NCBI RefSeq assembly: GCF_004115155.1
Contig: NZ_RDSM01000003.1
Span: forward strand, 1-64,000
Origin: Granulicella sibirica
Lineage (GTDB): Bacteria; Acidobacteriota; Terriglobia; Terriglobales; Acidobacteriaceae
Direction: 5' to 3'
Length of the DNA stretch: 64,000 nucleotides
In this document: positions 35,133 through 43,872 of the stretch, piece after piece
Position numbering within the stretch: the first letter of the stretch is position 1
Layout: each line of letters begins with the position of its first letter
Notes under the pieces: generated by a model
What the model was told of the DNA's origin: nothing
The model's database searches: none
Seen by the model: the letters and a program-made list of their open reading frames with translations, nothing else
Program-made: the position numbers and the translations under genes

Positions 35133-35576
35133 CTATAGGGATGCAGCCGGAACATTTTCCAAGAGATTCTGAACTGTCTCCACTAACCTGCGAGGGCCGT
35201 CAAAAGCACTCAGGACGGCGTCGTGAGCGCGCTCAGAGCACGGAGTGGAGCCTGCGGTGAGCACGAGACTCCGAATTTTAGGATGCTTGCTCTCTGCAAA
35301 ATCGAGCGCCGCTTCGCACTTCTCTGACGAAAGCGTGTGGCAAAGGACAAGTAGCGAAATCTTCTGACTGAGAAGGGTATTCTCTAACGCCGGAGCTTCA
35401 AGAGCTGTGAAAACGGTATAACCAGCCTTTTCCAAAACCATTGAGCGAGTTCCAAGCAATAGTTCATCACTGCCATAGACGAGAACGCTGACGGACGTGG
35501 GTAGTGCGGGTGCCGAACTCAGAGTGAACTCCAGTCGCTCGAATTGTAGGACACCGCCTCGCTTATCTATGCCCAA
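35133..35576 (-). CDS. Degenerate receiver-domain protein (phospho-Asp replaced by Cys)
   Basis: A 147-residue protein with the alternating strand-helix pattern of a receiver (SVSVLVYGSDELLLGTRSMV, LEKAGYTVFTAL, KISLLVLCHTLSSEKCEAAL, HPKIRSLVLTAG). The position of the phosphoacceptor Asp is Cys79 (LVLCHTL), so it cannot take phosphate in the normal way. The start is a TTG at 35576 with no clear ribosome site, and the 5' end is uncertain. It may be a pseudo-receiver acting by protein contact with the kinase encoded next to it or with a redox role for the Cys. Divergent from the Crp/Fnr gene. Confidence 0.65.
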   Translation of the reverse strand: MGIDKRGGVLQFERLEFTLSSAPALPTSVSVLVYGSDELLLGTRSMVLEKAGYTVFTALEAPALENTLLSQKISLLVLCHTLSSEKCEAALDFAESKHPKIRSLVLTAGSTPCSERAHDAVLSAFDGPRRLVETVQNLLENVPAASL

Positions 35577-35705
35577 TACCCGTCACAGCCGCTTTTAGAG
35601 CGTATGCTTGGACTATGGGCGGTGTGCAACCCGTTCCATACAATCAAACGTGACTGCTTGCCGTCTCCCAGATGGCCGTCCCTTGCGAATGAGCAAGGGG
35701 GCATC

Positions 35706-36425
35706 ATGCCTACCAATGACGTCAGCCGATTTCTAAGTTCACTCTCCAAGCGAAGCAGTCAGGCCCTGCTCAAATACTCCATTCCTGTAGACCTTCCTTT
35801 GGGCACAGTTCTCTACGAGGCCCAGGAGACCCCGGATTATGCCTACTTCCTTACGTCTGGCATGGCATCGGTGGTGACGGCCATGTCCGATGGCGCCACC
35901 GCGGAAGTCGGAGTGATTGGACGGGAAGGGGTCATTGGCAGTCTGCAAGTGATGGGGCCTGCCCTGGCTTCGACCCGTTGTTTTATGCAAATGGCCGGCA
36001 CGGGACTTCGCATTCCGCTTTCCGAGTTGCGGCGAGAGTTTGGCTCCTCAGAAGAGATTCGAAGCCGCATCCTCGAATTCTTGCAAGAACAAGCCATGTG
36101 CCTGGGGCAGATCGCAGGTTGCCACCGGCTCCACGAAGCGGAGCAGCGTTTGGCTCGCTGGCTCCTCATGGTTTCAGACTGCTCGCAGACGGATGAATTG
36201 AACCTGACTCAAGAATTCCTTGGAATGATGCTGGGGTCTCGCCGAACCACCGTAGGCACCGCAGTTGGCGTTCTACAAGCGAAAGGCCTGGTAGATCACC
36301 AACGAGGTCGTATCAAAATCATCGACCGGGGCCGACTCGAAGGAGTGGCCTGCGACTGCTATCAAGTTGCGAAAGAGCTCTACGCGGGCCTCTATAGTCG
36401 GGGCGCGCCCGGTAGCCAAAACTGA
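35706..36425 (+). CDS. Crp/Fnr-family transcriptional regulator
   Basis: A 239-residue regulator. Residues about 15-120 form the cNMP-like effector domain (LPLGTVLYEAQETPDYAYFLTSG, VGVIGREGVIGSLQVMG). Residues about 150-215 form the winged helix (LARWLLMVSDC, LTQEFLGMMLGSRRTTVGTAVGVLQAKGL quoted in parts). There is no Fnr-type iron-sulfur Cys cluster, and the usual cAMP-binding Arg-Ser signature is not apparent. Thus it belongs to the YeiL/unclassified Crp group common in Acidobacteria. The ATG at 35706 follows AAGGGGG. The cold-shock gene begins 55 bases downstream. Confidence 0.87.
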   Translation: MPTNDVSRFLSSLSKRSSQALLKYSIPVDLPLGTVLYEAQETPDYAYFLTSGMASVVTAMSDGATAEVGVIGREGVIGSLQVMGPALASTRCFMQMAGTGLRIPLSELRREFGSSEEIRSRILEFLQEQAMCLGQIAGCHRLHEAEQRLARWLLMVSDCSQTDELNLTQEFLGMMLGSRRTTVGTAVGVLQAKGLVDHQRGRIKIIDRGRLEGVACDCYQVAKELYAGLYSRGAPGSQN

Positions 36426-36479
36426 CATTCGGAGAGGATCTTACCAACAAGTTCGGAGTTCGAAGAATCGAGGAACGCA

Positions 36480-36752
36480 ATGGCACACTACACAGGCACC
36501 GTGAAGTGGTTCAACAACGCGAAGGGGTATGGCTTTCTCGGTCACGATGGAGGAGCCGACGTATTCGTTCACTACAGCTCGATCCAAACCGAAGGGTACA
36601 AGACCCTGAAAGAGGGCGACGAAGTCACCTTTGACATCATTCAGGGTGACAAGGGGCCTCAAGCAGACAGGGTAGAGATGCGGCATGGGAAGACCCCGTC
36701 TTCCGGACGGACATTAAATTCCGACGGCCATTCAACTGAACTGGCTGGTTGA
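36480..36752 (+). CDS. Cold-shock domain protein (CspA-like)
   Basis: A 90-residue single-stranded nucleic-acid-binding protein. [17 protein letters not shown] contains RNP1 (KGYGFLG) and VFVHYSSIQ is RNP2; [18 protein letters not shown] completes the five-stranded barrel in residues 1-68. About 22 residues of polar tail (from [11 protein letters not shown]) are unusual for CspA proteins, which are about 67 residues long. It sits between the Crp/Fnr gene and a receiver protein gene, 15 bases before the latter, suggesting co-expression. Likely RNA chaperone or antiterminator. Confidence 0.9.
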   Translation: MAHYTGTVKWFNNAKGYGFLGHDGGADVFVHYSSIQTEGYKTLKEGDEVTFDIIQGDKGPQADRVEMRHGKTPSSGRTLNSDGHSTELAG

Positions 36753-36767
36753 TGCAAAGGAGGGCGC

Positions 36768-37379
36768 ATGTCCACGAAATCGTTTCCGTACCGAATCCTT
36801 GTTGTTGAAGACGATCAAGCCTTGCGCGAAACAGGCGCCATGCTTCTGCGAACGAAGGGGTATGAAGTTCTGTGCGCCGAAGATGGTTTTGAAGGCTTGG
36901 CTGCTCTGAAGCGTTCTTTACCCGACATCATCATCTCGGATCTCCGAATGCCCAATATGAACGGATTCGAGTTCCTGTCCGTTGTACGTCGCCGATTTCC
37001 TGCCATCCCCGTGGTTGTTGTCTCAGGCGAGTTTACCGGTGTCAGTGTCCCGGAAAGCGTTTTAGCGGATGCGTTCTTTCCAAAAGGAAATTACAAGCCG
37101 GAGGAGCTATTCAACAAGATTTCAGATTTGATCCAAGAGTTACCAACACGTCCTCGACTCGGGAAGCCAAGTAAAGCAGCTGTATGGGTAAAGAATGACA
37201 AGGGCACCGTCGCCGTCACTTGCTCGGAATGTCTGCGCACCTTCCCGGCGCCGGATGCGCTCGCGGGTGTGAATGAAGTGGAGTGCGACTTCTGCTCTTG
37301 CATGATTCGCTTTGAGATTATCGGGGAGCCATTCGCTTCGGACTCCGCCCAGCCCTTTGCGCGGCGATCTCTGCAATAG
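36768..37379 (+). CDS. Response regulator with C-terminal Cys-pair (zinc-ribbon-like) domain
   Basis: A 203-residue protein. The receiver has Asp15-Asp16, phosphoacceptor Asp58 (IISDLRMPNMNG), Ser in VVVSGEF and Lys in FFPKGNY, all in place. After a linker, residues about 135-185 carry CSECLRTFPAP and VECDFCSCMIRFE. Two C-x2-C pairs of this kind usually bind zinc. There is no recognised DNA-binding motif, so the output could be protein or RNA binding. AAAGGAGGG precedes the ATG; it follows the cold-shock gene by 15 bases. Confidence 0.8.
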   Translation: MSTKSFPYRILVVEDDQALRETGAMLLRTKGYEVLCAEDGFEGLAALKRSLPDIIISDLRMPNMNGFEFLSVVRRRFPAIPVVVVSGEFTGVSVPESVLADAFFPKGNYKPEELFNKISDLIQELPTRPRLGKPSKAAVWVKNDKGTVAVTCSECLRTFPAPDALAGVNEVECDFCSCMIRFEIIGEPFASDSAQPFARRSLQ

Positions 37380-37389
37380 GAACCTGAGA

Positions 37390-38160
37390 CTATTGAAATG
37401 ATGGACTAATTTGTTCCATCCGCCAGATCGGTCCTCCTTCGTATAACGGTCCTTCTTCTCGAACAAAGGCGGGCGGAGTGCCGTCTTGGAGCCAGATGTG
37501 GTAGTCCGAGGGCTGCTTGCCGATGATCGGTGCAACGACCCCTGTCACTCCACCCAACTCTACGTGCAGCGTGAAGTCAGTAGCTTTACGTCGGAATGCA
37601 CCCACGCGAAACGTTAAGGTTCCCATCGGCTTGATGGAAAGATGAATCAGCCGGGCCTTTTTACCGGGGGCTATGTAGGCGACTTTGGTCTCGGGAGTCG
37701 TTGGGAGAATGTTGAGCAGAAGGTTCGGTGGCAGCCCGTTCGACACGTCAGCGGGTAAGTCCATGTGCTCCTTCGAGATCGTTCCGTCTTCCGCCTTGAA
37801 CGTGAGATCTCCACTCGCCATGTCGATGAGAAAGTCGATGGGTTTCGGAAACGAGGGGCCGTGCTGAATGTGGTGATCGCTAATCAAGCGAAACACACCT
37901 TGCTGTGTAAAGACAGTGACATCTTCATCCACGGAGCCGTCTTTGAAATGGAAGATCAGGCGAGACGTGACTCTCCCGCGGCTGACGACCTGAGTAGAAT
38001 CGCCTGTAGCGATGGTCACACCGTCGAGCGTCTTGAGGGCCAAAAAGCCGTGGCTTGACCCCTGCCCATAACGCACTTGAATGGGTTCTCCTGACAAGGT
38101 AGCAACGTAGACACAGCTTAAGATTGATATGAGACCGAGAGCAATGGTCGTGAAACGCAT
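37390..38160 (-). CDS. Exported protein of unknown function
   Basis: A 256-residue protein with a signal peptide (MRFTTIALGLISILSCVYVA) and a beta-rich remainder that includes SSHGFLALKTLDG, SRLIFHFKDGSVDEDVTVF, PIDFLIDMASGDLTFK and LHVELGGVTGVVAPIIGKQPSDYHIWL. The same style of protein recurs in Acidobacteria as a periplasmic hypothetical. It has no catalytic signature that I can recognise. GGGAG lies ten bases before the ATG. It is convergent with the receiver/Cys-pair gene (10 bases between ends). Confidence 0.7.
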   Translation of the reverse strand: MRFTTIALGLISILSCVYVATLSGEPIQVRYGQGSSHGFLALKTLDGVTIATGDSTQVVSRGRVTSRLIFHFKDGSVDEDVTVFTQQGVFRLISDHHIQHGPSFPKPIDFLIDMASGDLTFKAEDGTISKEHMDLPADVSNGLPPNLLLNILPTTPETKVAYIAPGKKARLIHLSIKPMGTLTFRVGAFRRKATDFTLHVELGGVTGVVAPIIGKQPSDYHIWLQDGTPPAFVREEGPLYEGGPIWRMEQISPSFQ

Positions 38161-38712
38161 GGAATTGTTACTCCCGGGAATTTGAGTGCGGTCTAGCGTT
38201 TGAACGAGCCGAAACGGCGCTGCAGCTGACTAAACCCTGCTCAAAACCTTTTGATGCAACTAGGCCGGTGACTATCGATCTTCTGATCGAATCTGTGCGA
38301 TTTTCCAAAATCCTCTTTCTGAGGGAGGAGTTTCACTCCTCACCCCTCTCCAGCCGCTGCGCGTCTTCCGCCACCTGCCTCAGCGGGACATTCCTTCACG
38401 CAACCCATCCCCAATAGTTCTTGCATACTTACGCACTCATATCGAAGCCAAAACTCGATAGGAACCTCTGCCCTGATCGCGCGCGATTAGGGGTTCCCGC
38501 AGTCTTCCTCAACTACAAACTTGGGAACGTGCATACAGCCACTCTCGCCACTGAAGCTATCCTGCTCTCAGATGTCATAGTCCGCTGAGGGAGGCCCGAT
38601 CGACGTCGCTCCGGGTAAACGCGCTTCCCGTCAGCAATGCTTCTGGATTGATGTTAATGGCCGATGCGTTCCTCGATGGACCAGGAACGGGCATTCTGCA
38701 TGTTGAGATTTA
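38161..38712. other. Intergenic region, nothing recognised
   Basis: About 550 bases with no supported gene. A small perfect inverted repeat, GAGGAGT-TTC-ACTCCTC at 38325-38341, is the only visible structure. The region may hold decayed sequence. Confidence 0.4.
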
Positions 38713-39834
38713 TCAGTTCGTTCTACGTTCCTGAATCGCAGCTTGTGAGCGCTCTAACGCATCAGCAATCAGCTTTTCATCGGGGAGAACAGTCCTGTAT
38801 TCCGCGGCAAGGACTTTGTTTGGCAGGTTATCGAGTGCGTAGTGAGCTTCCGCTACGCCTTTCTCCGTGCAAAGGATTAGACCAACGGGAGGATTCTCGC
38901 CAGGCTTCATCCAGTGTTCCTTGGCGTAATTGAGATAGAGGTGCATCTGACCGGCGTCAGCGTAGCCGAACTTGCCCACTTTTAGATCGACGATGAGCAA
39001 ACACCGCAAACGCCTATGAAAGAAGATGAGATCGATTCGAAACCAATTGTCATCTAAGCGCAGCCGACGTTGACGCCCCATGAACGCAAAATCGTCGCCC
39101 AGTTCGAGCAGGAAGTCCGCTAGATGTTGGATCAACGCTTCTTCGAGTTCTGATTCTGAATATTCGTCTTTCAGGTTGAGAAATTCGAGTATGAAAGGAT
39201 CTTTGATTGCTTCTTCCAGCGAGATCGCATCACCGGATTCCGGGACAGCAGCCTTTTCAAGCATCGCTGTCTTGTTACGGGATAGCGCAATGCGCTCGTA
39301 AAATTGGCTGCTAATCTGGCGGTCGAGCTGCCGAACCGACCATCCGGAACGCAACGCTTCGGTTTCGTAGAATTTGCGGGCCTTTTGGTTTCTCACCGAG
39401 AGCAACCGTACATAGGCGGACCACGGTAGCGGGAAGCGAGTCGCCACCGCGGTGATCTCCGATATGGTCGACGCCGCGGCAGGGAGAGGAGATTCTCCAG
39501 ACGGTGTCTGGAGAAAGTTCTTTTCCGGCCATGTTCGATAAAAACCCCTCATCTGCCAGAGATTGGCTCTGCCGAATCCGCGTCCGAAACGCCGCGTGAG
39601 GTCCTTGGCGAGTTGCTCTACCAGCTTCTCACCGTAATCCGCCCGGTTCTCTCCTCGCATCTCAGATTCAACAATGCGCCTTCCGATCTCCCAATAGGTC
39701 GCGGTCATAACCGCGTTGATGCTGCGCGCTGACGCGACGCGAGCGGCTTGCAACAAATCGACGATGCCGTTGCGAACATAGGCGTAGTCCGCATCTGGTC
39801 TATCCAGCTTCTGCTCAGCCATATCCAGGTCCAT
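38713..39834 (-). CDS. YhcG-type PDDEXK nuclease (DUF1016 family)
   Basis: A 373-residue protein with the N-terminal DUF1016 helical domain (TATYWEIGRRIVESEMRGE, YGEKLVEQLAKDLTRRFGRGF, NLWQMRGFYRTW) and a C-terminal PDDEXK nuclease domain. In the latter, NWFRIDLIFFHRRLRCLLIVDLKVGKFGYAD carries the catalytic Asp and the D-x-K core (quoted here only in part: RIDLIFF, VDLKVG). Members are thought to be mobile-element or restriction-associated nucleases and are frequently seen in defence islands. It is the last gene before the tRNA-Ala scar at 40057-40105. Confidence 0.9.
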   Translation of the reverse strand: MDLDMAEQKLDRPDADYAYVRNGIVDLLQAARVASARSINAVMTATYWEIGRRIVESEMRGENRADYGEKLVEQLAKDLTRRFGRGFGRANLWQMRGFYRTWPEKNFLQTPSGESPLPAAASTISEITAVATRFPLPWSAYVRLLSVRNQKARKFYETEALRSGWSVRQLDRQISSQFYERIALSRNKTAMLEKAAVPESGDAISLEEAIKDPFILEFLNLKDEYSESELEEALIQHLADFLLELGDDFAFMGRQRRLRLDDNWFRIDLIFFHRRLRCLLIVDLKVGKFGYADAGQMHLYLNYAKEHWMKPGENPPVGLILCTEKGVAEAHYALDNLPNKVLAAEYRTVLPDEKLIADALERSQAAIQERRTN

Positions 39835-39954
39835 CTCAATTCATTTTAGTGATTGCACTCCTCTGGTTTCGCCAACCAGGGAGACGTTGCTGACTGTGCC
39901 AAACAAGAATAGTGGTGAGCTGGCCCGCCACGACCCAGCTCACCCGCCCTCAAA

Positions 39955-39978
39955 AGTTTGTGTCAAAGTTTGTGTCAA
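39955..39978. repeat. Tandem 12-bp direct repeat near the attachment site
   Basis: AAGTTTGTGTCA occurs twice back to back (39955-39966, 39967-39978). Located 78 bases from the tRNA fragment, it could be an integrase arm-type site. Confidence 0.6.
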
Positions 39979-39993
39979 AGACCGCCGATTAGG

Positions 39994-40018
39994 CCGGTTT
40001 TGCCGGTTTTTCCGGTTG
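39994..40018. repeat. CCGGTT-rich short direct repeats near the attachment site
   Basis: Three copies of a GCCGGTTTT-like unit (GCCGGTTTT, GCCGGTTTTT, CCGGTT), 39 bases before the tRNA fragment. Probable arm-type integrase sites or incidental. Confidence 0.4.
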
Positions 40019-40056
40019 CTAACTGCTTTACCGTCAATAGCTTAGTGTTTTGAAAG

Positions 40057-40105
40057 TTCCATGGCATGGAAGAGGTCATCGGTTCGATCCCGATCAGGTC
40101 CACCA
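40057..40105 (+). other. 3' fragment of tRNA-Ala(GGC): integration (att) scar
   Basis: The sequence has part of an anticodon stem-loop (TTCC-ATGGCAT-GGAA, anticodon GGC in the seven-base loop), variable loop AGGTC, a perfect T-arm (ATCGG-TTCGATC-CCGAT) and an acceptor end AGGTCCACCA. No matching 5' half (D-arm or acceptor 5' strand) lies upstream. This is the standard product of integration of a mobile element into a tRNA 3' end. Because the fragment reads left to right and ends at 40105, the element lies to the left. Its other copy should be the intact tRNA-Ala(GGC) beyond the left edge. Confidence 0.85.
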
Positions 40106-40306
40106 AACAACCCCTTACAAACTATGCAGATACAGGAAGGCTTCGGGCTTTCAGGCGGTTGCGCGTTCCCCTCCGGAATGCAGTCGCGACAGGGGCAGCA
40201 GCCGACTTGATCGATATCGCTTAGGACCGCCTTCAGCGGGTAATAAGGTGAATGTGGGGGAATGTACCCCGTTCTTAAAATCTGCTATACACGCAGATAT
40301 ACACCT

Positions 40307-43300
40307 ATGAATTTACGTTTGCTTGTGCTGACTGCTGCGGGGCTCGCCGCTTTGCGTCTATCGTCTCAAACTCAAAGCCCAAGGCCTTCCGCGGATCCGT
40401 ATCGCGACGAGCCGTTTGTCTTTGAGCGCTACGACACGACTACCACCATGAAAGCCGACGGCACCGGCGATGTGGTGCAGCATGTGATCGTGCGCGTTCA
40501 GTCCGACGGTGTGGCGCGGCAGTTCAGTGTGTTGAATTTGTCTTACGCTTCGGCGAATTCGACCGCAACGATCGAGTTCGTGCGCGTACACAAGCCGGAC
40601 GGCAGCACGATCAACACGCCAGTCGACGAGGCCATGGAGATGCCCGCCGAAGCGACCCGCGAGGCCCCGATGTATTCGGATCTGAAAGAGAAGCATCTGC
40701 CCGTGCGCAGCCTTGCGACGGGCGATCGGCTTGAATATCAGTTCCACACCGTCCTCACCAAGGCGCAAGCTCCGGGCCGATTCTGGGGGGCGGAGCATTT
40801 CCTGGTGCAGGGTGGCGTGGTTCTGGAACAGAGCCTAACGCTCGCCGTACCGGAAAAGACCTACGTGCAGGTTTGGAGTCCGAACCACAAAGCGACGCCC
40901 ATGACGCGCGACGGGATGCAGGTGTGGACGTGGACTTCTTCCCAGACCAAGGCAAGCGCGCGCGATGAGAACGGCAAGATGACCGCGGCCGAGGTGAAGG
41001 ATCCGGACGAGGATGCCGACGGGCGCAAGCTCCCGAGCGTGGCGTGGACCAGCTTCCATAGCTGGGATGAGGTGGGTGCGTGGTACCGCAGCCTGGCCGA
41101 GGAGCGGCTCCAGCCTACGGACAGCGTGCGAGCGAAAGCCGATGAGCTCACCAGGAATGCGAAAACACCTCAGGAGCAGGCAGAGGCGCTCTATCGCTTC
41201 GTTGCGACGCAGATCCGCTATATCTCGCTTTCCTTCGGTGTTGGCCGCTTCCAGCCGCATACGCCTGACGAGGTGTTGGACCATGGCTATGGCGATTGCA
41301 AGGACAAGGACACCCTCCTGGAGAGCCTGCTGCGCGCCAAGGGGATGACCACGGCACCCGTGCTCATTGGGGCGGGGATTGCGCCGGTGATGGATGTGCC
41401 CTCACCTGCGGTCTTCAACCACGCCATCACGACAGTCGAACTGCCGGATGCCTCTGGCAAGCCGGAGCGAGTGTGGCTCGATTCCACTGCCGAGGTAGCA
41501 CCCTTCCGCGTGCTGATGCCGGTTATCCGCGATCAGCAGGCGCTCGTCATTCCGGATAAGACCCCGGCCACACTCGAGAAGACTCCGGCGAACCCTCCTT
41601 ATGCCTATTACGAGGACTTTGTTGCCGATGGCACGTTGGACAGCGAGGGCCTGCTGAAGAGCCACATGGTATTGACCGCGCGGTCTGACACCGAGTTGGA
41701 CTTGCGCTCCATGATGCAGCGCCTCTCGCCCGCGCAATGGGATGACGCGATGCAGTATCTCTCGGGGGCAATGGGCTTTGGCGGTAAGGTGAGCGGCACG
41801 GACATGCGCCAGACCGACGCAGCCGCGCCGGTCAAGATCACCTACGACTACAGCCGCGAGAAGTACGCCGGATGGGAGAACAAGCAGTCTTTGCCGCTCT
41901 TTCCCGCAGTGGAACTCACTATTGTGAGCGAAGAGAAGGCTCCCGAACACGATATCGACCTTGGCGCGCCGCGTACCGTTGAGGCTCACAGCACGATGGC
42001 CCTTCCCGCGGGTTATCGTGCGGAGCTGCCCGATGCCGTTCATGTCTCCCGGGAGTTCGCTACCTATGACAAGACCTATCGCCTGATCGACGGGAAGGTC
42101 ATTGCGGATCGCAAGCTGGTCGTCAAGGTGCATAAGCTGCCGCGCGACCGGTGGAAGGATTACCTTGCGTTTCAGAAGGCGACGCTCGTGAACGACGGAG
42201 AGCCTTACCTTCGGCTCATCCCACCCGATCACCTCACGATCACGAAGGAGGGCGCGAAGAGCGCATCCGCCGCGCCAGCAAAGGATACGAGGCCTGCGGC
42301 GGAGCCCTCGAATCCCGTCGACACGCGACAGCAGCTTGCAGAGATCAACTTGATGCTGCAGCGGAGAGATGTCGCTGGTGCGCGCATCCGTCTTGAGAGT
42401 TTACGCAAGAGCTCGCCGGATGCGCCTTACGTCCTGGGTATGCTTGGGCTCGTCAAGGCGAATGACGGGGATTTCGACTCCGGCGCCCGCGATGTCGACG
42501 CGGAGATGAAGGCGCACCCCGATGATGACCCGTGGATGGTACTCGGGCTGGCCCAGGAGTACAGCAACAAGCAGCGTTATACCGATGCCGATGCCTTGTT
42601 AAGCAAGTACAGCGGCAGCAACGAACGGGTCCAGAAGATGCGTATCTTCGTTCTTGAGAAACAGGGCGACTATACGCATGCACTCGGAGTGCTGCGCGAT
42701 CTGCAGGCGCGTCAGCCCGAAGACCGAGCGGTCGCGACGCAGGTGGCGAGCGCACTGTATGAACTGCATCGCAACGAAGAAGCCGCCATGGCCGCCAAGA
42801 AGGCGATGGACGGCAGCGATGATCCGGATGTCATCAACAACAATGTCTACGTGCTGTCCGAGACGAAGATCGATCTACCATTCGCGGAGGCCCAGTCGCG
42901 CCGCTCAGTCGATCTGCTGGAGAAGGCGACCGCCTTGCAGGTTCTGGAAGAGTCCAATACGAAGGCCTTTGCTGCGTCGGCGAACCTCACAGCCTCATGG
43001 GACACGCTGGGCTACATTCTTCTGCTGCAGGGCAAGTCGAAGGAGGCCGAGCCGTACCTGCGCGCGGCATGGTTCTCCCAGGAAAACGTCATTGTCGGCA
43101 ATCACCTGGCGCAGGCGTTCAAGGCTCTCGACCGCAATGCGGATGCGCTATGGATGTATCGGCTTGCGAAGCAGGCGGATCATGCCGCCGACGCGAAGCA
43201 GGACTATGCCGAAGTGGTCGCAGCCATCGCGCGTCTTGAGAAAGCCGGGATCAAGGCGGCCAGCGGCGAGGGTTTTGCCACGTCGATGCAGGACTTTCGC

Positions 43301-43582
43301 AGCTACCACGTGAAGAATGGCGCGGGCGCGGAGGGTGGCGGCACGGTGCGGCTACAGTTGAACGCCGATGGTGTCGCGGCAGCGATGCTCGTCTCGGGCG
43401 ATGCAAAATTGAAACCCTTGTTGGAAGAGGCGAAGTCGCTGCGTCTACCCGGCGCGGAGCCGTCCGGATCGTCCGCGCGTGTGCTGCGTGACGCGGTTGT
43501 GTACTGCGGTAAGAAGAGCTCGACCTGCGATCTGGTGTTCATGCTCAACTCTGGTATCGCGGTGGAAGGCGCGTCGGAGTAG
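40307..43582 (+). CDS. Exported DUF3857 / transglutaminase-like protein with TPR region
   Basis: A 1091-residue protein. Signal peptide (MNLRLLVLTAAGLAALRLSS), then a DUF3857 beta domain, then a transglutaminase-like domain whose catalytic triad is Cys331 (GYGDCKDKD), His372 (FNHAITTVEL) and Asp392 (VWLDSTAEV). From about 690 onward there are TPR-like repeats (RRDVAGARIRLESL, EYSNKQRYTDADALLSKY, YTHALGVLRDL, HRNEEAAMAAKKAM). The last 80 residues form a TonB-like or peptide-binding tail (GGTVRLQLNADGVAAAMLV). Such proteins are periplasmic and common in Acidobacteria and Bacteroidetes; function is not defined. The ATG at 40307 begins the signal peptide. It is the first gene of the G+C-rich core. 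Confidence 0.88.
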   Translation: MNLRLLVLTAAGLAALRLSSQTQSPRPSADPYRDEPFVFERYDTTTTMKADGTGDVVQHVIVRVQSDGVARQFSVLNLSYASANSTATIEFVRVHKPDGSTINTPVDEAMEMPAEATREAPMYSDLKEKHLPVRSLATGDRLEYQFHTVLTKAQAPGRFWGAEHFLVQGGVVLEQSLTLAVPEKTYVQVWSPNHKATPMTRDGMQVWTWTSSQTKASARDENGKMTAAEVKDPDEDADGRKLPSVAWTSFHSWDEVGAWYRSLAEERLQPTDSVRAKADELTRNAKTPQEQAEALYRFVATQIRYISLSFGVGRFQPHTPDEVLDHGYGDCKDKDTLLESLLRAKGMTTAPVLIGAGIAPVMDVPSPAVFNHAITTVELPDASGKPERVWLDSTAEVAPFRVLMPVIRDQQALVIPDKTPATLEKTPANPPYAYYEDFVADGTLDSEGLLKSHMVLTARSDTELDLRSMMQRLSPAQWDDAMQYLSGAMGFGGKVSGTDMRQTDAAAPVKITYDYSREKYAGWENKQSLPLFPAVELTIVSEEKAPEHDIDLGAPRTVEAHSTMALPAGYRAELPDAVHVSREFATYDKTYRLIDGKVIADRKLVVKVHKLPRDRWKDYLAFQKATLVNDGEPYLRLIPPDHLTITKEGAKSASAAPAKDTRPAAEPSNPVDTRQQLAEINLMLQRRDVAGARIRLESLRKSSPDAPYVLGMLGLVKANDGDFDSGARDVDAEMKAHPDDDPWMVLGLAQEYSNKQRYTDADALLSKYSGSNERVQKMRIFVLEKQGDYTHALGVLRDLQARQPEDRAVATQVASALYELHRNEEAAMAAKKAMDGSDDPDVINNNVYVLSETKIDLPFAEAQSRRSVDLLEKATALQVLEESNTKAFAASANLTASWDTLGYILLLQGKSKEAEPYLRAAWFSQENVIVGNHLAQAFKALDRNADALWMYRLAKQADHAADAKQDYAEVVAAIARLEKAGIKAASGEGFATSMQDFRSYHVKNGAGAEGGGTVRLQLNADGVAAAMLVSGDAKLKPLLEEAKSLRLPGAEPSGSSARVLRDAVVYCGKKSSTCDLVFMLNSGIAVEGASE

Positions 43583-43872
43583 ATCGCGCATGAATGGGGC
43601 GGGAGTTCGCGTCCAAAGACTCGCGTGAGCCGAAGTGTCCTGACCACTCGCTCTTGCGCACTCGATCGATGGAACCAGAGGCTGTTGTGATCGTACGTCT
43701 GGTGAAGCAGCATCCCAGATAGTTGACGCCTACGGTGGTGCGATGTGCGAGTTCGCCGGTAGGACACCGAGCGCAAGGGATGGCGTGTTTGCGCATATCA
43801 CTTACGATGCATATCTTGATGGCATAGAACCACCAAAGGCGCTCCGGCAGGTACGGGGGCGGGGAGATCGAC

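Larger units (their letters stand above)
39835..40306. other. Island boundary region
   Basis: No protein gene. It contains a tandem 12-bp repeat (39955-39978), a CCGGTT-rich repeat (39994-40018) and the tRNA-Ala 3' fragment (40057-40105). Right of it the sequence becomes visibly richer in G+C. Confidence 0.5.

Noticed and set aside
1..40105. CRISPR array or prophage
   Set aside because: No regularly spaced repeats and no phage structural genes were found on either strand.
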